A DNA stretch of 64,000 nt, from assembly GCF_015767635.1 (NCBI RefSeq), contig NZ_CP065230.1:1054001-1118000 (forward strand), given 5' to 3'. The position numbers and the translations under genes are program-made. This document shows, in pieces, positions 34,685 through 43,665 of the stretch. The DNA is from Halomonas sp. A40-4 (GTDB lineage: Bacteria; Pseudomonadota; Gammaproteobacteria; Pseudomonadales; Halomonadaceae). Under the pieces are notes generated by a model. That model saw only the letters and a program-made list of their open reading frames with translations. It was not told the origin of the DNA and made no database searches. Positions within the stretch are counted from its first letter, which is position 1. Each line of letters starts with the position of its first letter.

Positions 34685-34897
34685 GCCAAACAGGGACACA
34701 AGCACATCGCCATTCTGTCGCCTGCGTTTTCGTCGGATTGCGTCGAGACGCTTGAGGAGATCAAGGAAGAGATTCACGACAGCTTCATGGAAGCGGGGGG
34801 AGAGACCTTCAGTTATATTCCCTGCCTGAACGACCGGGATGACCACATCGATGCGCTAGTGGCAGTGGTCAACAATGAATTGTCGGGGTGGTTGTAA
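34685..34897 (+). pseudogene. hemH: hemH 3' fragment (right copy of the direct repeat)
   Basis: The last 70 codons of ferrochelatase plus a TAA stop, without a 5' part. It is identical to the intact gene over the final 135 bp and has five synonymous third-position differences further upstream. The end (...LSGWL stop) is followed by a classical terminator, so this is probably the original 3' end of the host hemH displaced by insertion of the hydroxyproline block. Not expected to be translated. Confidence 0.93.
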
Positions 34898-34938
34898 GCG
34901 AACACGTGATCTCTGCTATTTGTTTCTTTTTGTCATAG

Positions 34939-34960
34939 GCCACCTTCGGGTGGCTTTTTT
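34939..34960 (+). terminator. Strong terminator after the hemH fragment
   Basis: GCCACC-TTCG-GGTGGC with a UUCG tetraloop is followed by six T residues. It lies 42 bases after the fragment's stop codon and is probably the ancestral hemH terminator. Confidence 0.92.
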
Positions 34961-35005
34961 ATGTCTGTAGTCACCAACGGATGCCGTATAGAGGTGGAAA
35001 ATATA

Positions 35006-35027
35006 TGTACAATAGTTGTACTGTATA
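35006..35027 (+). promoter_or_regulatory. TGTACA motifs upstream of DUF2256-photolyase
   Basis: TGTACA (35006-35011), TTGTAC (35016-35021) and TGTATA (35022-35027) are clustered just upstream of a TATGAT -10-like box. A TGTACA palindrome also precedes the other photolyase gene. Confidence 0.4.
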
Positions 35028-35077
35028 AGATATGATGTTTACGTTTAGAGTACGCCTTCTACCAGGCGAAAATCGAG

Positions 35078-35236
35078 ATGACACATCAACACCATTTACC
35101 GGAAAAAGTCTGCGTTCACTGCCAGCGCCCATTTACTTGGAGAAAGAAATGGGCGCGATGCTGGGATGAGGTCCGCTATTGCAGCAAACGCTGTCAGCGC
35201 GAAGCCCGGATAGCAAAACGCGCTGAGGAGAACTGA
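35078..35236 (+). CDS. DUF2256 small zinc-ribbon-like protein
   Basis: The 52-residue protein has [29 protein letters not shown], with CxxC and C-x3-C pairs. DUF2256 proteins are regularly encoded beside cryptochrome/photolyase genes. It ends 2 bases before the photolyase ATG, so the genes are coupled. Function is unknown. Confidence 0.88.
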   Translation: MTHQHHLPEKVCVHCQRPFTWRKKWARCWDEVRYCSKRCQREARIAKRAEEN

Positions 35237-35238
35237 GC

Positions 35239-36657
35239 ATGAACAGCACGATCGATATCGTCTGGCTGCACGACGACCTCAGAGTGACAGATAACCCACT
35301 GATGCGCCTGGACGATCTGCCGGATCATCTCGTCTGCCTTTATGTGCTTGATGAAGCGTGGCTGACGCCCTTGTTTGATGACGCCGATGTGTTGCGAATT
35401 GGTCCGGCGAGGCTACGCTTTCTATGGCAGTGCCTGATGGAGCTACGCGGCGAGCTCTTGCAGCGGGGCAGCGATCTTCTGGTGCGAATCGGCGATCCTG
35501 TCGAGGAGGTTGTAACGCTGGCTGAACAGCTCCAGGCGCGTAAAGTCAGAGTTGCCGAGCACGTTGGCGTAGAAGAGCAGCAGCACATCCAGGCGGTCAG
35601 CGATCGGCTTTCGCCGACAATCGTGGTTGAGCGTCATGAGTCGGGTCGGTTGATCGACGAACAGGCCCTGCCGTTCGATCTATCTCAACTGCCTGAGAGT
35701 TTCTCCGCCTTTCGGCGCCAGGTCGAGAAGCACTGTGTCATTCCCCCCAGCCTGGCGGCACCGGTTACCTTGCCTGCCTGGCCCGACGCGCCACGTGGCT
35801 TTCCGCCGCTGAACAAAGTCTGTGCCGTCAGTGCGGGTTGGCAACCGGATGAACGCCAAGGGCTCGATTTTGTGGGAGGAGAGGCGGCTGGCCGCGCACG
35901 CCTGCACCAGTATATCTGGCAGCAACATGGTCCGGCGACCTATAAGAAAACCCGCAACGGACTTTTGGGGGCTAATTTTTCTACGCGTTTTTCACCCTGG
36001 CTGGCCCATGGTTGCATATCGCCGCGCCAGGTGCAGGATGAGGTCAAAGCCTGGGAGTCACTGCACGGGAGTAATGAATCCAGCTACTGGATTGGTTTCG
36101 AGCTGCTGTGGCGAGAATATTTTTTACGCGCGGCGCAACTGGAAGGCGAGTCGCTATTCGGTCAGGCGCAGTTGCCTGCCACCAACGCAGACTTCGATGC
36201 CTGGCGCAATGCCACGACAGGGGTGCCGTTTATCGATGCCGCGATGCTGGAACTGAGGAGCACGGGGTGGATTTCCAATCGTGTTCGCCAGAACGTGGCC
36301 AGCTTCCTGGTCAAGGATCTGGGCGTGGATTGGCGACTGGGTGCCGCCTGGTTTGAGCACTGCCTGCTGGACTACGATGTGGCAAGCAATTGGGGGAACT
36401 GGCGCTATATTGCCGGGGTGGGTCGTGATCCGCGTCAGGACCGCTACTTCAACGTATTGAAGCAGGCAGGCCACTATGACCCTAAAGGGTTTTATGTGGC
36501 GCACTGGTTGCCTGAACTGGAAAATTTGCCCAATGGTCTGGCTCGGCATCAGCCATGGCGAGCCGCCGCTGAGCGTTTCCCGGCCCCTCGCGTGGCCCCC
36601 GAGGCCTGGCAACGCTGGTTGATCGATGAAGGTCAACTGGAAGCAACGGACGAGTAA
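35239..36657 (+). CDS. Photolyase/cryptochrome of the DASH type
   Basis: The 472-residue flavoprotein has an N-terminal Rossmann-like domain (IVWLHDDLRVTDNPLM) and a C-terminal FAD domain with GFELLWREYFLRAAQ, RQNVASFLVKDLGVDWRLGAAWFE and DYDVASNWGNWRYIAGVGRDPR. This pattern is typical of CRY-DASH. DASH enzymes repair cyclobutane dimers in single-stranded DNA and may sense light. GAGGAG precedes the ATG. It is co-transcribed with the DUF2256 gene. Confidence 0.9.
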   Translation: MNSTIDIVWLHDDLRVTDNPLMRLDDLPDHLVCLYVLDEAWLTPLFDDADVLRIGPARLRFLWQCLMELRGELLQRGSDLLVRIGDPVEEVVTLAEQLQARKVRVAEHVGVEEQQHIQAVSDRLSPTIVVERHESGRLIDEQALPFDLSQLPESFSAFRRQVEKHCVIPPSLAAPVTLPAWPDAPRGFPPLNKVCAVSAGWQPDERQGLDFVGGEAAGRARLHQYIWQQHGPATYKKTRNGLLGANFSTRFSPWLAHGCISPRQVQDEVKAWESLHGSNESSYWIGFELLWREYFLRAAQLEGESLFGQAQLPATNADFDAWRNATTGVPFIDAAMLELRSTGWISNRVRQNVASFLVKDLGVDWRLGAAWFEHCLLDYDVASNWGNWRYIAGVGRDPRQDRYFNVLKQAGHYDPKGFYVAHWLPELENLPNGLARHQPWRAAAERFPAPRVAPEAWQRWLIDEGQLEATDE

Positions 36658-36675
36658 TGGTTGGACGAGTAACTG

Positions 36676-37119
36676 ATGAGAGTATCCATGGAAGATCGCC
36701 GTACCGCCTGGTTGTTGGGGCTGGCAGGCTTGTTGCCGTTCCTTTTGACGCTCTGGTTGGCAGGGTGGGGGCCAGTCGCCTGGCAAGAAACCGCAGTTCG
36801 AGCGTTCTTGTATTACAGCGCGGTGATCCTGTCGTTTCTGGGTGGCACGCACTGGGGAGCGGCGCTGCAAAACCCGCAACCGGGTCATAACCATCGGCTG
36901 CTGATCGCCATGGCGCCGAGCCTGATTGCCTGGCCTGCGTTACTGTTCAGTCCACTGTGGGGGCTGGTCGTGCTGGGTGTCGGCTTTATGTTTGTTTGGG
37001 GGTATGATCTCAGCCGCAATGGGCGCTTTGGTTGGCCAAGCTGGTACTGGCAGCTGCGCACGCTATTAACCGTGATCGTCGTACTTGCCCACGTCGTCTT
37101 GTTGACTCGCCTGTGGTGA
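36676..37119 (+). CDS. DUF3429 membrane protein
   Basis: The 147-residue protein has about four to five hydrophobic helices. The family motif SFLGGTHWGAAL and the C-terminal GYDLSRNGRFGWPSWYWQLRTLLT are present. Function is unknown; it often lies next to photolyase genes. It starts 18 bases after the DASH gene. ATG 36676 and ATG 36688 are both possible. Confidence 0.85.
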   Translation: MRVSMEDRRTAWLLGLAGLLPFLLTLWLAGWGPVAWQETAVRAFLYYSAVILSFLGGTHWGAALQNPQPGHNHRLLIAMAPSLIAWPALLFSPLWGLVVLGVGFMFVWGYDLSRNGRFGWPSWYWQLRTLLTVIVVLAHVVLLTRLW

Positions 37120-37188
37120 TCAGGCTCTAGTAACCTAAAGCGTTCTGCGCCATCATCGGAGGCTGCCAAGGACTGCCTTAAGGAAGCC

Positions 37189-38460
37189 ATGATGTTGTAT
37201 AAAATGACGTTGTATAAAAAGCTGACAATTGCCTCGGTCAGCGCCACGTTCGGGATGACGGCCGTATTGCTTTTGAGCCCTCCGGTACTTGCGAACCAGC
37301 AACTGATGACCGAGGTGGATGCCCAGGTTGCGGAAGACATACAGCACGAGAGCTTTAGCCAATGGCGCGACGCCTTCCGTCGCTACGCCAAGGATCAGGG
37401 CATCAGCGAAGCGACGCTACGTGAGGCTTTCGATCAGGTCCGCTACCGCGAACGGATCATAGAGCTGGATCGCTACCAACCCGAATTCGTGCGCCCCATC
37501 TGGGAATACCTTGATACGGCGGTTTCCAGCACCCGCATCAACAACGGGCAGGATCGGCTTGCAGAACATCGGCGTACGGCAGAGCAAATGGAACAACGCT
37601 ACGGTGTTCCCGCCGAAATTATTGTCGCCATCTGGGGTATCGAAAGTAATTACGGTAGCAACTTCGGTGATTTCTCCACCCTCGAAGCATTGGCGACGCT
37701 GGCCTTTGATGGCCGTCGCCAGCAATTCGCCCGCGAGGAATTACTGGCTGCCTTACGGATAATCCAGCAAGGCGATATCGCCGCTGAGCAAATGCGTGGC
37801 TCCTGGGCGGGTGCTATGGGACATACTCAGTTCATCCCCACCAGTTTTGAAGCCTATGCCGTCGACGGTGACGGCGATAACCGCCGCGACATCTGGAAGA
37901 GTATTCCTGACGTCATGGCGTCAACGGCCAACTACCTGGACCGCGCGGGCTGGCAGCCTGGCCAGCCCTGGGGCGTTGAGGTCAATCTGCCGGCTGACTA
38001 CGACTACGCCCAGACCGGCCGTCGTGACAGTCAGGCCTGGGCAGAGCAGGGTGTGGAAGCCGTGAGCGGCGAACTCCCGCGTTTTGATAGTGCCGACGTC
38101 ATTGTGCCTGCCGGGGCCGACGGGCCGGCATTTTTAGTAGGGCCCAATTTCCGCGCCATTCTGCGTTACAACAATGCCACCAGCTACGCGCTGGCGGTGG
38201 CAACGCTGAGTGATGCCATTGCCGGGCGTGATGGCATTCAGCAAGGCTGGCCGCGTGAAGAGGCACCTTTGACAAGGGATGATGTCCAAGCGCTTCAGCG
38301 CTATCTCAACCAGGCCGGTTACGACGTTGGCGGCGCCGATGGCATTATGGGACCCAACACCCGCCAGGGCCTGCGTGCCTTTCAGCGGGCTGAGGGATTG
38401 ACCCCCGATGGCTTTGCGACACAATCATTGCTCGAGCGGCTGCGCCAGCGGGTTGAGTAG
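37189..38460 (+). CDS. MltB-family lytic murein transglycosylase with PG-binding domain
   Basis: The 423-residue precursor has a signal peptide (to about residue 36, VLANQ). Its MltB-type catalytic domain carries Glu152 in AIWGIESNYGSNFG, and a C-terminal peptidoglycan-binding domain spans about 360-420. It cleaves glycan strands non-hydrolytically in the periplasm during wall remodelling. There is no lipobox, so it is soluble. TAAGGA lies before the ATG. Confidence 0.92.
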   Translation: MMLYKMTLYKKLTIASVSATFGMTAVLLLSPPVLANQQLMTEVDAQVAEDIQHESFSQWRDAFRRYAKDQGISEATLREAFDQVRYRERIIELDRYQPEFVRPIWEYLDTAVSSTRINNGQDRLAEHRRTAEQMEQRYGVPAEIIVAIWGIESNYGSNFGDFSTLEALATLAFDGRRQQFAREELLAALRIIQQGDIAAEQMRGSWAGAMGHTQFIPTSFEAYAVDGDGDNRRDIWKSIPDVMASTANYLDRAGWQPGQPWGVEVNLPADYDYAQTGRRDSQAWAEQGVEAVSGELPRFDSADVIVPAGADGPAFLVGPNFRAILRYNNATSYALAVATLSDAIAGRDGIQQGWPREEAPLTRDDVQALQRYLNQAGYDVGGADGIMGPNTRQGLRAFQRAEGLTPDGFATQSLLERLRQRVE

Positions 38461-38490
38461 CTCTTCTTCCAAAGGATATCAGGACAGGAA

Positions 38491-39063
38491 ATGATGATGC
38501 CCAAGGCAGTAACGACATTGTTGAGTAGTTTCGCCATTGTCACGGCACTGGCTAGCAGTCAGGCAGTGGCCGATGACGACAAGGTATTTGGCTGGGTGGA
38601 AAAGGCAACGCTGCAGCCCTGGGGAACCGAAGTCAAAGCTAAACTCGACAGTGGTGCATTGACCTCGTCGCTGGACGCTCGTGATATCGAGATGTTTGAA
38701 AAGGACGATGAAGACTGGGTGCGTTTTCGTCTCAAGCTTGAAGACCAGGAAAGTGGTGAGGTATTTAGCGACGAGTTAGAGCGCCCACTCTATCGCGAGT
38801 TGAGAGTCCGCGGTGCTGGTGGCGTAGACGAGCGCCCCGTGGTACTGCTCAACGTGTGCATGGGCGACACCGTCTACGAAGAGCAGTTCAGCCTGCGTAA
38901 CCGGGAAGACATGAATTACCCGCTATTACTGGGGCGGCGCACCATCAGCCACCTCGGTTTGCTCGATGTGCGTGAAACCTTCATGCAAGAGCCCGACTGC
39001 GGCGATGATGCAGAGGTAGTGGCCCATGATCCCGACGAAGATGACGCCAGCGACGAAACCTGA
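38491..39063 (+). CDS. Exported RimK-associated aspartyl/zinc protease-like protein
   Basis: The 190-residue protein has a signal peptide ending near AVADD. Its PF05618-type (ATP-dependent zinc protease) domain has the retropepsin-like KLDSGALTSSLDA motif and LLGRRTISHLG. Family members are linked to peptide-ligase (RimK) systems. The start is at one of two adjacent ATGs after AGGACAGG. It lies 30 bases downstream of the transglycosylase. Confidence 0.82.
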   Translation: MMMPKAVTTLLSSFAIVTALASSQAVADDDKVFGWVEKATLQPWGTEVKAKLDSGALTSSLDARDIEMFEKDDEDWVRFRLKLEDQESGEVFSDELERPLYRELRVRGAGGVDERPVVLLNVCMGDTVYEEQFSLRNREDMNYPLLLGRRTISHLGLLDVRETFMQEPDCGDDAEVVAHDPDEDDASDET

Positions 39064-39066
39064 CCC

Positions 39067-39780
39067 CTAAAAAAGCCGTGACAACAAAGCCGTCACGGCG
39101 GTCTCCACTCGCAGAATACGCGGGCCAAGATGCATGCCTTCGCAGCCCGCGTTCACCAGTTGCTCCACTTCCCAGTCGATAAAGCCGCCTTCGGGGCCGA
39201 TAAACAGCACCGTTTCCCTGTTGATGCCCCTTGGGCAGGGGAGCGCCATGCCGGGGTGGGCGACCAGGCCATGTCCTTCGCTGAGCAGCGTGGGCAAGTG
39301 GTCACTGAGAAAAGCCCGAAAGCCTTTGACCAGCGTCACGCTGGGCATCACGGTATCGCGCGCCTGCTCAAGGCCGAGTACCAGATGCTGGTGTATCTTC
39401 TCGGGGCGCAGTTCGGGGGATTGCCAATAGCTTTTTTCGACCCGTTTGGTGTGCAGCAGCGTCAAGCGCTTTACGCCAAGCGCTGTCACGTGCTCCAGGG
39501 TGCGTGCCAGCATGCGCGGACGCGGTAACGCCAGCACCAGGTGCACGGGCAGGGCGGGCGGTGGCGCCTCGTCAAGGTGCTCCCAGCGCAATGTCGCCTG
39601 ATCGGGCCCCATCGCGGTCAACTCGGCCTTGCCGATCAGCCCGTTCGAGCAGCCAACGGTGAGCGTATCCCCTGGCTGGGCGCGGTGTACCTCGCGCAGG
39701 TGTGTCAAACGGCGTTGGTCGCGCAGCAGGGCTTCGCCGTTCTGGGCCACATCGTGAGGTTCGAGTAAAATCAGGTTCAT
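39067..39780 (-). CDS. rsmE: 16S rRNA (uracil-1498-N3)-methyltransferase
   Basis: The 237-residue SPOUT methyltransferase is close to E. coli RsmE in length. Visible motifs are FIGPEGGFIDWEVEQLVNAG and LGPRILRVETAVTALLSRLF (the SAM-binding knot). It methylates U1498 in the decoding region of 16S rRNA. The frame extends upstream to 39975, but the conserved protein begins at MNLILLEPHD. It is convergent with the protease gene, 3 bases apart. Confidence 0.94.
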   Translation of the reverse strand: MNLILLEPHDVAQNGEALLRDQRRLTHLREVHRAQPGDTLTVGCSNGLIGKAELTAMGPDQATLRWEHLDEAPPPALPVHLVLALPRPRMLARTLEHVTALGVKRLTLLHTKRVEKSYWQSPELRPEKIHQHLVLGLEQARDTVMPSVTLVKGFRAFLSDHLPTLLSEGHGLVAHPGMALPCPRGINRETVLFIGPEGGFIDWEVEQLVNAGCEGMHLGPRILRVETAVTALLSRLF

Positions 39781-39949
39781 GGCAGTGGTCGATTGTTGAG
39801 TGCTTGGAAAGGTAGAGAAAGGCCCATCTGTGACATCCTGGCCGACGCTACGCCTATTGAATATCGCTACATGGCTTGCATGGCCGCCAAGTGCAGGCAC
39901 AATAACAGCAACGGGAAGCAAAGCCCTATCGCGTTTAAGGAGAATCGCC

Positions 39950-40474
39950 GTGCGCGTCATTCGTAAATATGCCAATCGCAGATTGTATGATACCCAACAA
40001 AGCCGTTACGTGACGCTGGAGGATCTGCGCCGTCTGATTCTCGAGGAAGAGCCGTTTCGGGTCGAGGATGCCAAAAGCGGTGAAGACCTTACGCGGACGA
40101 TCCTGCTGTCGATTATCATCGAACAGGAAAGTGCCGACAGTGATGCCGAGGTGTTCTCCAACGACCTGCTGGCGCAGTTGATCCGTGTCTATGACATGTC
40201 CTCACCGCTACCGCTGGCGCGTTACCTGGAGCAGGGCACCCAGATCATGATGGAGCAGCAAAAACGCATGCAAAGCCAGTGGCAGCAGGCCATTCGCCAT
40301 ACGCCCATGGAATTCATGCGTGAGCTGGCCGAGGAAAACATGCGCTTCTGGCAGAAGACCATGAACCAGGCGCCGCCCACCGGCAAAAATGACAGCGACG
40401 ATATGGGCCGGAACGACAACGCGCATGACGATAAAGCTCATGATAAAAAGAGCAACGACGACAAGTCATCGTAA
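39950..40474 (+). CDS. phaR: Polyhydroxyalkanoate synthesis repressor PhaR
   Basis: The 174-residue regulator starts with GTG preceded by TAAGGAG. It has the PHB-accumulation N-terminal DNA-binding domain (VIRKYANRRLYDTQQSRYVTLEDL) and the PHB-binding domain, then a hydrophilic Asp/Lys-rich tail. PhaR represses phasin and other PHA genes and is released by binding PHA granules. The upstream in-frame codons back to 39800 are not conserved-looking. Confidence 0.9.
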   Translation: MRVIRKYANRRLYDTQQSRYVTLEDLRRLILEEEPFRVEDAKSGEDLTRTILLSIIIEQESADSDAEVFSNDLLAQLIRVYDMSSPLPLARYLEQGTQIMMEQQKRMQSQWQQAIRHTPMEFMRELAEENMRFWQKTMNQAPPTGKNDSDDMGRNDNAHDDKAHDKKSNDDKSS

Positions 40475-40546
40475 GCGCCAGCGACGCGCGGGCAAGCTGT
40501 GGCATAATACCGCTATTAATCTGCTCTTCCGCAAAGAAGGATATCC

Positions 40547-41833
40547 ATGAAGGTTTTGATGATAGGCGGCGGTGGTCGCGAACACGCGTTGGCATGGAAA
40601 CTGGCCCAGTCGCCGCGCGTCTCGCAGGTGTTTGTTGCGCCGGGTAATGCAGGCACCGCCGGTGAGGAAAAACTGACCAACGTCGCCATCGAAGCAAGCG
40701 ATATTTCCGCACTGGTGGCGTTTGCACGCCAGGAAGACGTGGCGTTGACGGTGGTGGGGCCGGAAGCACCGCTAGTCGAAGGCGTGGTGGATCGCTTTCA
40801 GGCGGCGGATCTGACCATCTTTGGCCCCACCCAGGCAGCCGCCCAGTTGGAAGGCTCGAAGTCGTTCACCAAAGACTTCCTGGCGCGTCATGCGATTCCC
40901 ACGGCCGACTATCAAACCTTCACGGCCGTTGAGCCAGCGCTTGAATACCTGACCGAAGTGGGCGCGCCCATCGTCATCAAGGCCGACGGCCTGGCAGCTG
41001 GTAAAGGCGTTATCGTCGCCATGACCCATGCGGAAGCCGAAGCCGCGATTCGTGACATGCTGGAAGCCAATGCCTTTGGCGATGCGGGTGCGCGGGTAGT
41101 GATCGAAGAGTTTCTGGACGGTGAAGAAGCCAGCTTCATCGTCATGGTCGATGGAGAAAACGTGGTGCCCATGGCGACCAGCCAGGACCACAAACGCGCC
41201 TGCGACGGTGATAGCGGACCCAATACCGGCGGCATGGGTGCCTACTCACCGGCGCCCGTGGTCACCCCGGATGTCGATGAACGCATCATGCAGCAGGTGA
41301 TTCTGCCGACCGTCAAGGGAATGGCCGCCGAAGGTCATGCCTACAACGGCTTTCTCTACGCCGGCCTGATGATCGACGCCCAGGGTAACCCCAAGGTGAT
41401 CGAATACAATTGCCGCTTTGGCGACCCGGAAACCCAGCCCATCATGCTGCGCTTGACCTCGGACTTTGCCGCACTGTGCCTTGCCGGTGCACAAGGCAAG
41501 CTGGCCGGTCAGCGCTGCGAGTGGGACGCACGTGCGGCGGTGGGGGTCGTACTGGCCGCCGGCGGTTACCCGGGCAGCTATCGCAAGGGCGATGTGATTC
41601 ACGGTATTGCCAATGCCGAGCGCCATGGCTGCAAGGTGTTTCATGCGGGGACTCAACACAACGACCAGGGGGATGTTCTGACGGCAGGTGGCCGCGTACT
41701 GTGCGTTACCGCCCTTGGGGATAGCGTCTCCCAGGCGCAACAGAAGGCGTATCAAGGCGTGGACGAGATTCATTGGGAAGGTGTCATCTGCCGCCGTGAT
41801 ATCGCGCATCGTGCGATAGCCCGGGAAAGTTGA
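40547..41833 (+). CDS. purD: Phosphoribosylamine-glycine ligase
   Basis: The 428-residue GAR synthetase has N-terminal MKVLMIGGGGREHALAWKL, the ATP-grasp domain with IKADGLAAGKGVIVAMT and the signature YNCRFGDPETQ. It forms GAR from phosphoribosylamine, glycine and ATP in purine synthesis. AAGAAGGA precedes the ATG. Length is normal. Confidence 0.98.
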   Translation: MKVLMIGGGGREHALAWKLAQSPRVSQVFVAPGNAGTAGEEKLTNVAIEASDISALVAFARQEDVALTVVGPEAPLVEGVVDRFQAADLTIFGPTQAAAQLEGSKSFTKDFLARHAIPTADYQTFTAVEPALEYLTEVGAPIVIKADGLAAGKGVIVAMTHAEAEAAIRDMLEANAFGDAGARVVIEEFLDGEEASFIVMVDGENVVPMATSQDHKRACDGDSGPNTGGMGAYSPAPVVTPDVDERIMQQVILPTVKGMAAEGHAYNGFLYAGLMIDAQGNPKVIEYNCRFGDPETQPIMLRLTSDFAALCLAGAQGKLAGQRCEWDARAAVGVVLAAGGYPGSYRKGDVIHGIANAERHGCKVFHAGTQHNDQGDVLTAGGRVLCVTALGDSVSQAQQKAYQGVDEIHWEGVICRRDIAHRAIARES

Positions 41834-41911
41834 CGCTTCGCCCGAAGGTTGACGCTTTTATAGTCGCAGGGGCATTCTGCCTCGCTTGCCGATCACAACA
41901 AGGATAACTGG

Positions 41912-42352
41912 ATGGAACGGGTTCAGCTCGATTTTCCCGACGCAGCGATCATTCATCGCCATTCACTCAGCGTCCGTGTCACGGATATGAACTACGGTCG
42001 TCACCTTGGTCACGATGCGCTTGTATCGCTGCTCCATGAGGCGCGCATCCAGGCGTTTGCCACCCTCGATCTGCCAGAATGGGACATGCAAGGCTACCCC
42101 AGTGTGGTTGCCGATCTGGCGGTGCAATACCAAAGCGAAGCGCGCTGGCCGGACGCCCTGGTGGTTGAAACCGCTGTACCATCCCCCGAGGGCAAGGCAT
42201 TAACGGTCTATCAGCGTATCGCCCACGCCGAGAGTGGCAAGACAGTGGCGACTGCGCGTATCAATCAACTGCTGATTGACATGGCGTCGGGTCGCCCGGT
42301 GACGATCCCTGACGCGGTTGTGCAAGCATTAGCGCAAGCAAGAGGCACCTGA
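41912..42352 (+). CDS. 4HBT-type acyl-CoA thioesterase
   Basis: This 146-residue hot-dog-fold protein has the 4-hydroxybenzoyl-CoA thioesterase-like RVTDMNYGRHLGHDALVSLLHEARIQ (catalytic Asp in TDMNYG). The substrate is an acyl-CoA of unknown kind. AAGGATAA precedes the ATG. The stop is 3 bases before the prkB ATG, so the two are likely co-transcribed. Confidence 0.87.
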   Translation: MERVQLDFPDAAIIHRHSLSVRVTDMNYGRHLGHDALVSLLHEARIQAFATLDLPEWDMQGYPSVVADLAVQYQSEARWPDALVVETAVPSPEGKALTVYQRIAHAESGKTVATARINQLLIDMASGRPVTIPDAVVQALAQARGT

Positions 42353-42355
42353 TCG

Positions 42356-43228
42356 ATGTCCCGTGAATACCCCATTATTGCCATCACCGGCTCGTCCGGT
42401 GCTGGCACCACCACCGTGCGGCGTAGCTTTGAGCGCATGTTCCTGCGTGAAGACGTGCACGCTGCCATGGTGGACGGTGACGCCTTCCATCGCTACACCC
42501 GCGATGAACTGCATCGCATGTTCCGCGAAGAGCCCGAGCGCAAGAATGAGCTTTCGCATTTTGCCGTCGAAGCCAACCTGCTGGATCGCCTCGAAGGCAT
42601 GTTTATCGAATACGGCGAGCATGGCACTGGGACCTTCAGGCACTATATCCACGCCGAGGATAAACAAAAGATCGAGGCGGGCCACAAGGTAGGCACCTTC
42701 ACAGAGTGGCAGTCGCTACCCTGCGGAACCGATCTGCTGTTTTACGAAGGTCTGCACGGCGGCCTGGTCACGGAAGAATACGATATCGCACGCCACGTTG
42801 ACCTGCTGGTGGGCGTGGCCCCCACGATGAACCTGGAATGGATCCAGAAAATCGATCGTGACACCAAGATGCGTGGCTATTCCCAGGAAGCGGTTATCGA
42901 CACCATTCTGGGCCGTATGGATGACTACGTGCGCTATATCCAGCCCCAGCTTTCGCGCACCCATATCAATTTCCAGCGCGTGCCCACGGTGGATACCTCA
43001 AACCCCTTTGAGGTGCAGGATATACCGACGGATGCGGAATCCTTTGTGGTCATCCGTTTCCGCGACCCTTCCACGGTGGACTTTCCCTGGCTGCTGGCGA
43101 TGATCAAGGATTCCTTCATGACCCGGCCCCACACCCTGGTGGTGCCCGGCGCCAGAATGTCGCTAGCCATGGAGCTTATCCTGGCACCGTTGGTGCGCCA
43201 CTTGTTGTCACAGCGGCGTTTTCGTTAG
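42356..43228 (+). CDS. prkB: Phosphoribulokinase-like kinase (PrkB)
   Basis: The 290-residue P-loop kinase matches the length of E. coli PrkB (289). It begins IIAITGSSGAGTTTVRRSF, the phosphoribulokinase-type P-loop without lysine, and has VDGDAFHRY and EGLHGGLV. Its role in heterotrophs without RuBisCO is unclear. Confidence 0.92.
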   Translation: MSREYPIIAITGSSGAGTTTVRRSFERMFLREDVHAAMVDGDAFHRYTRDELHRMFREEPERKNELSHFAVEANLLDRLEGMFIEYGEHGTGTFRHYIHAEDKQKIEAGHKVGTFTEWQSLPCGTDLLFYEGLHGGLVTEEYDIARHVDLLVGVAPTMNLEWIQKIDRDTKMRGYSQEAVIDTILGRMDDYVRYIQPQLSRTHINFQRVPTVDTSNPFEVQDIPTDAESFVVIRFRDPSTVDFPWLLAMIKDSFMTRPHTLVVPGARMSLAMELILAPLVRHLLSQRRFR

Positions 43229-43284
43229 GCTCGCAGGTAGTCATTCTGCCTGCGTCGCCAGCTTACGCTCATTGAGGAGCTTTT

Positions 43285-43626
43285 ATGGACTGTCTGTTTT
43301 GCAAGATCATCAACCGTGAAATCCCTGCGGATATTGTCTATGAAGACGAGCACGTGCTGGCGTTCAACGACATCAATCCCCAGGCACCCACGCACCAGTT
43401 GATTATTCCCAAGAAGCACATTGCCACGCTCAATGATATTCATGCCGATGACCTGGCGACTGTCGGTCGGTTGCAATATACCGCGGCGAAGCTCGCCCAG
43501 GAGCAGGGCTTTGCCGACGATGGCTACCGCGTCGTCATGAACTGTAACGAAATGGGTGGCCAAACGGTCTATCATATCCACATGCACCTGCTCGGCGGGC
43601 GTCAGTTTACCTGGCCCGCCGGGTAA
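43285..43626 (+). CDS. HIT-family purine nucleoside phosphoramidase (HinT-like)
   Basis: The 113-residue histidine-triad protein has CLFCKIINREIPADIVYEDE at the N-terminus and the triad HIHMHLLGGR. It hydrolyses adenosine phosphoramidates. TGAGGAG is a good ribosome site. Length and both motifs are normal. Confidence 0.94.
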   Translation: MDCLFCKIINREIPADIVYEDEHVLAFNDINPQAPTHQLIIPKKHIATLNDIHADDLATVGRLQYTAAKLAQEQGFADDGYRVVMNCNEMGGQTVYHIHMHLLGGRQFTWPAG

Positions 43627-43665
43627 GTTGCTGTACTTTTACGACCCACGGCCAAGGAGCGAGCC

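Noticed and set aside
34613-34846. A 77-codon minus-strand frame over the hemH fragment
   Set aside because: The same frame appears opposite the intact hemH (26322-26645); it is the antisense shadow of the duplicated coding sequence.
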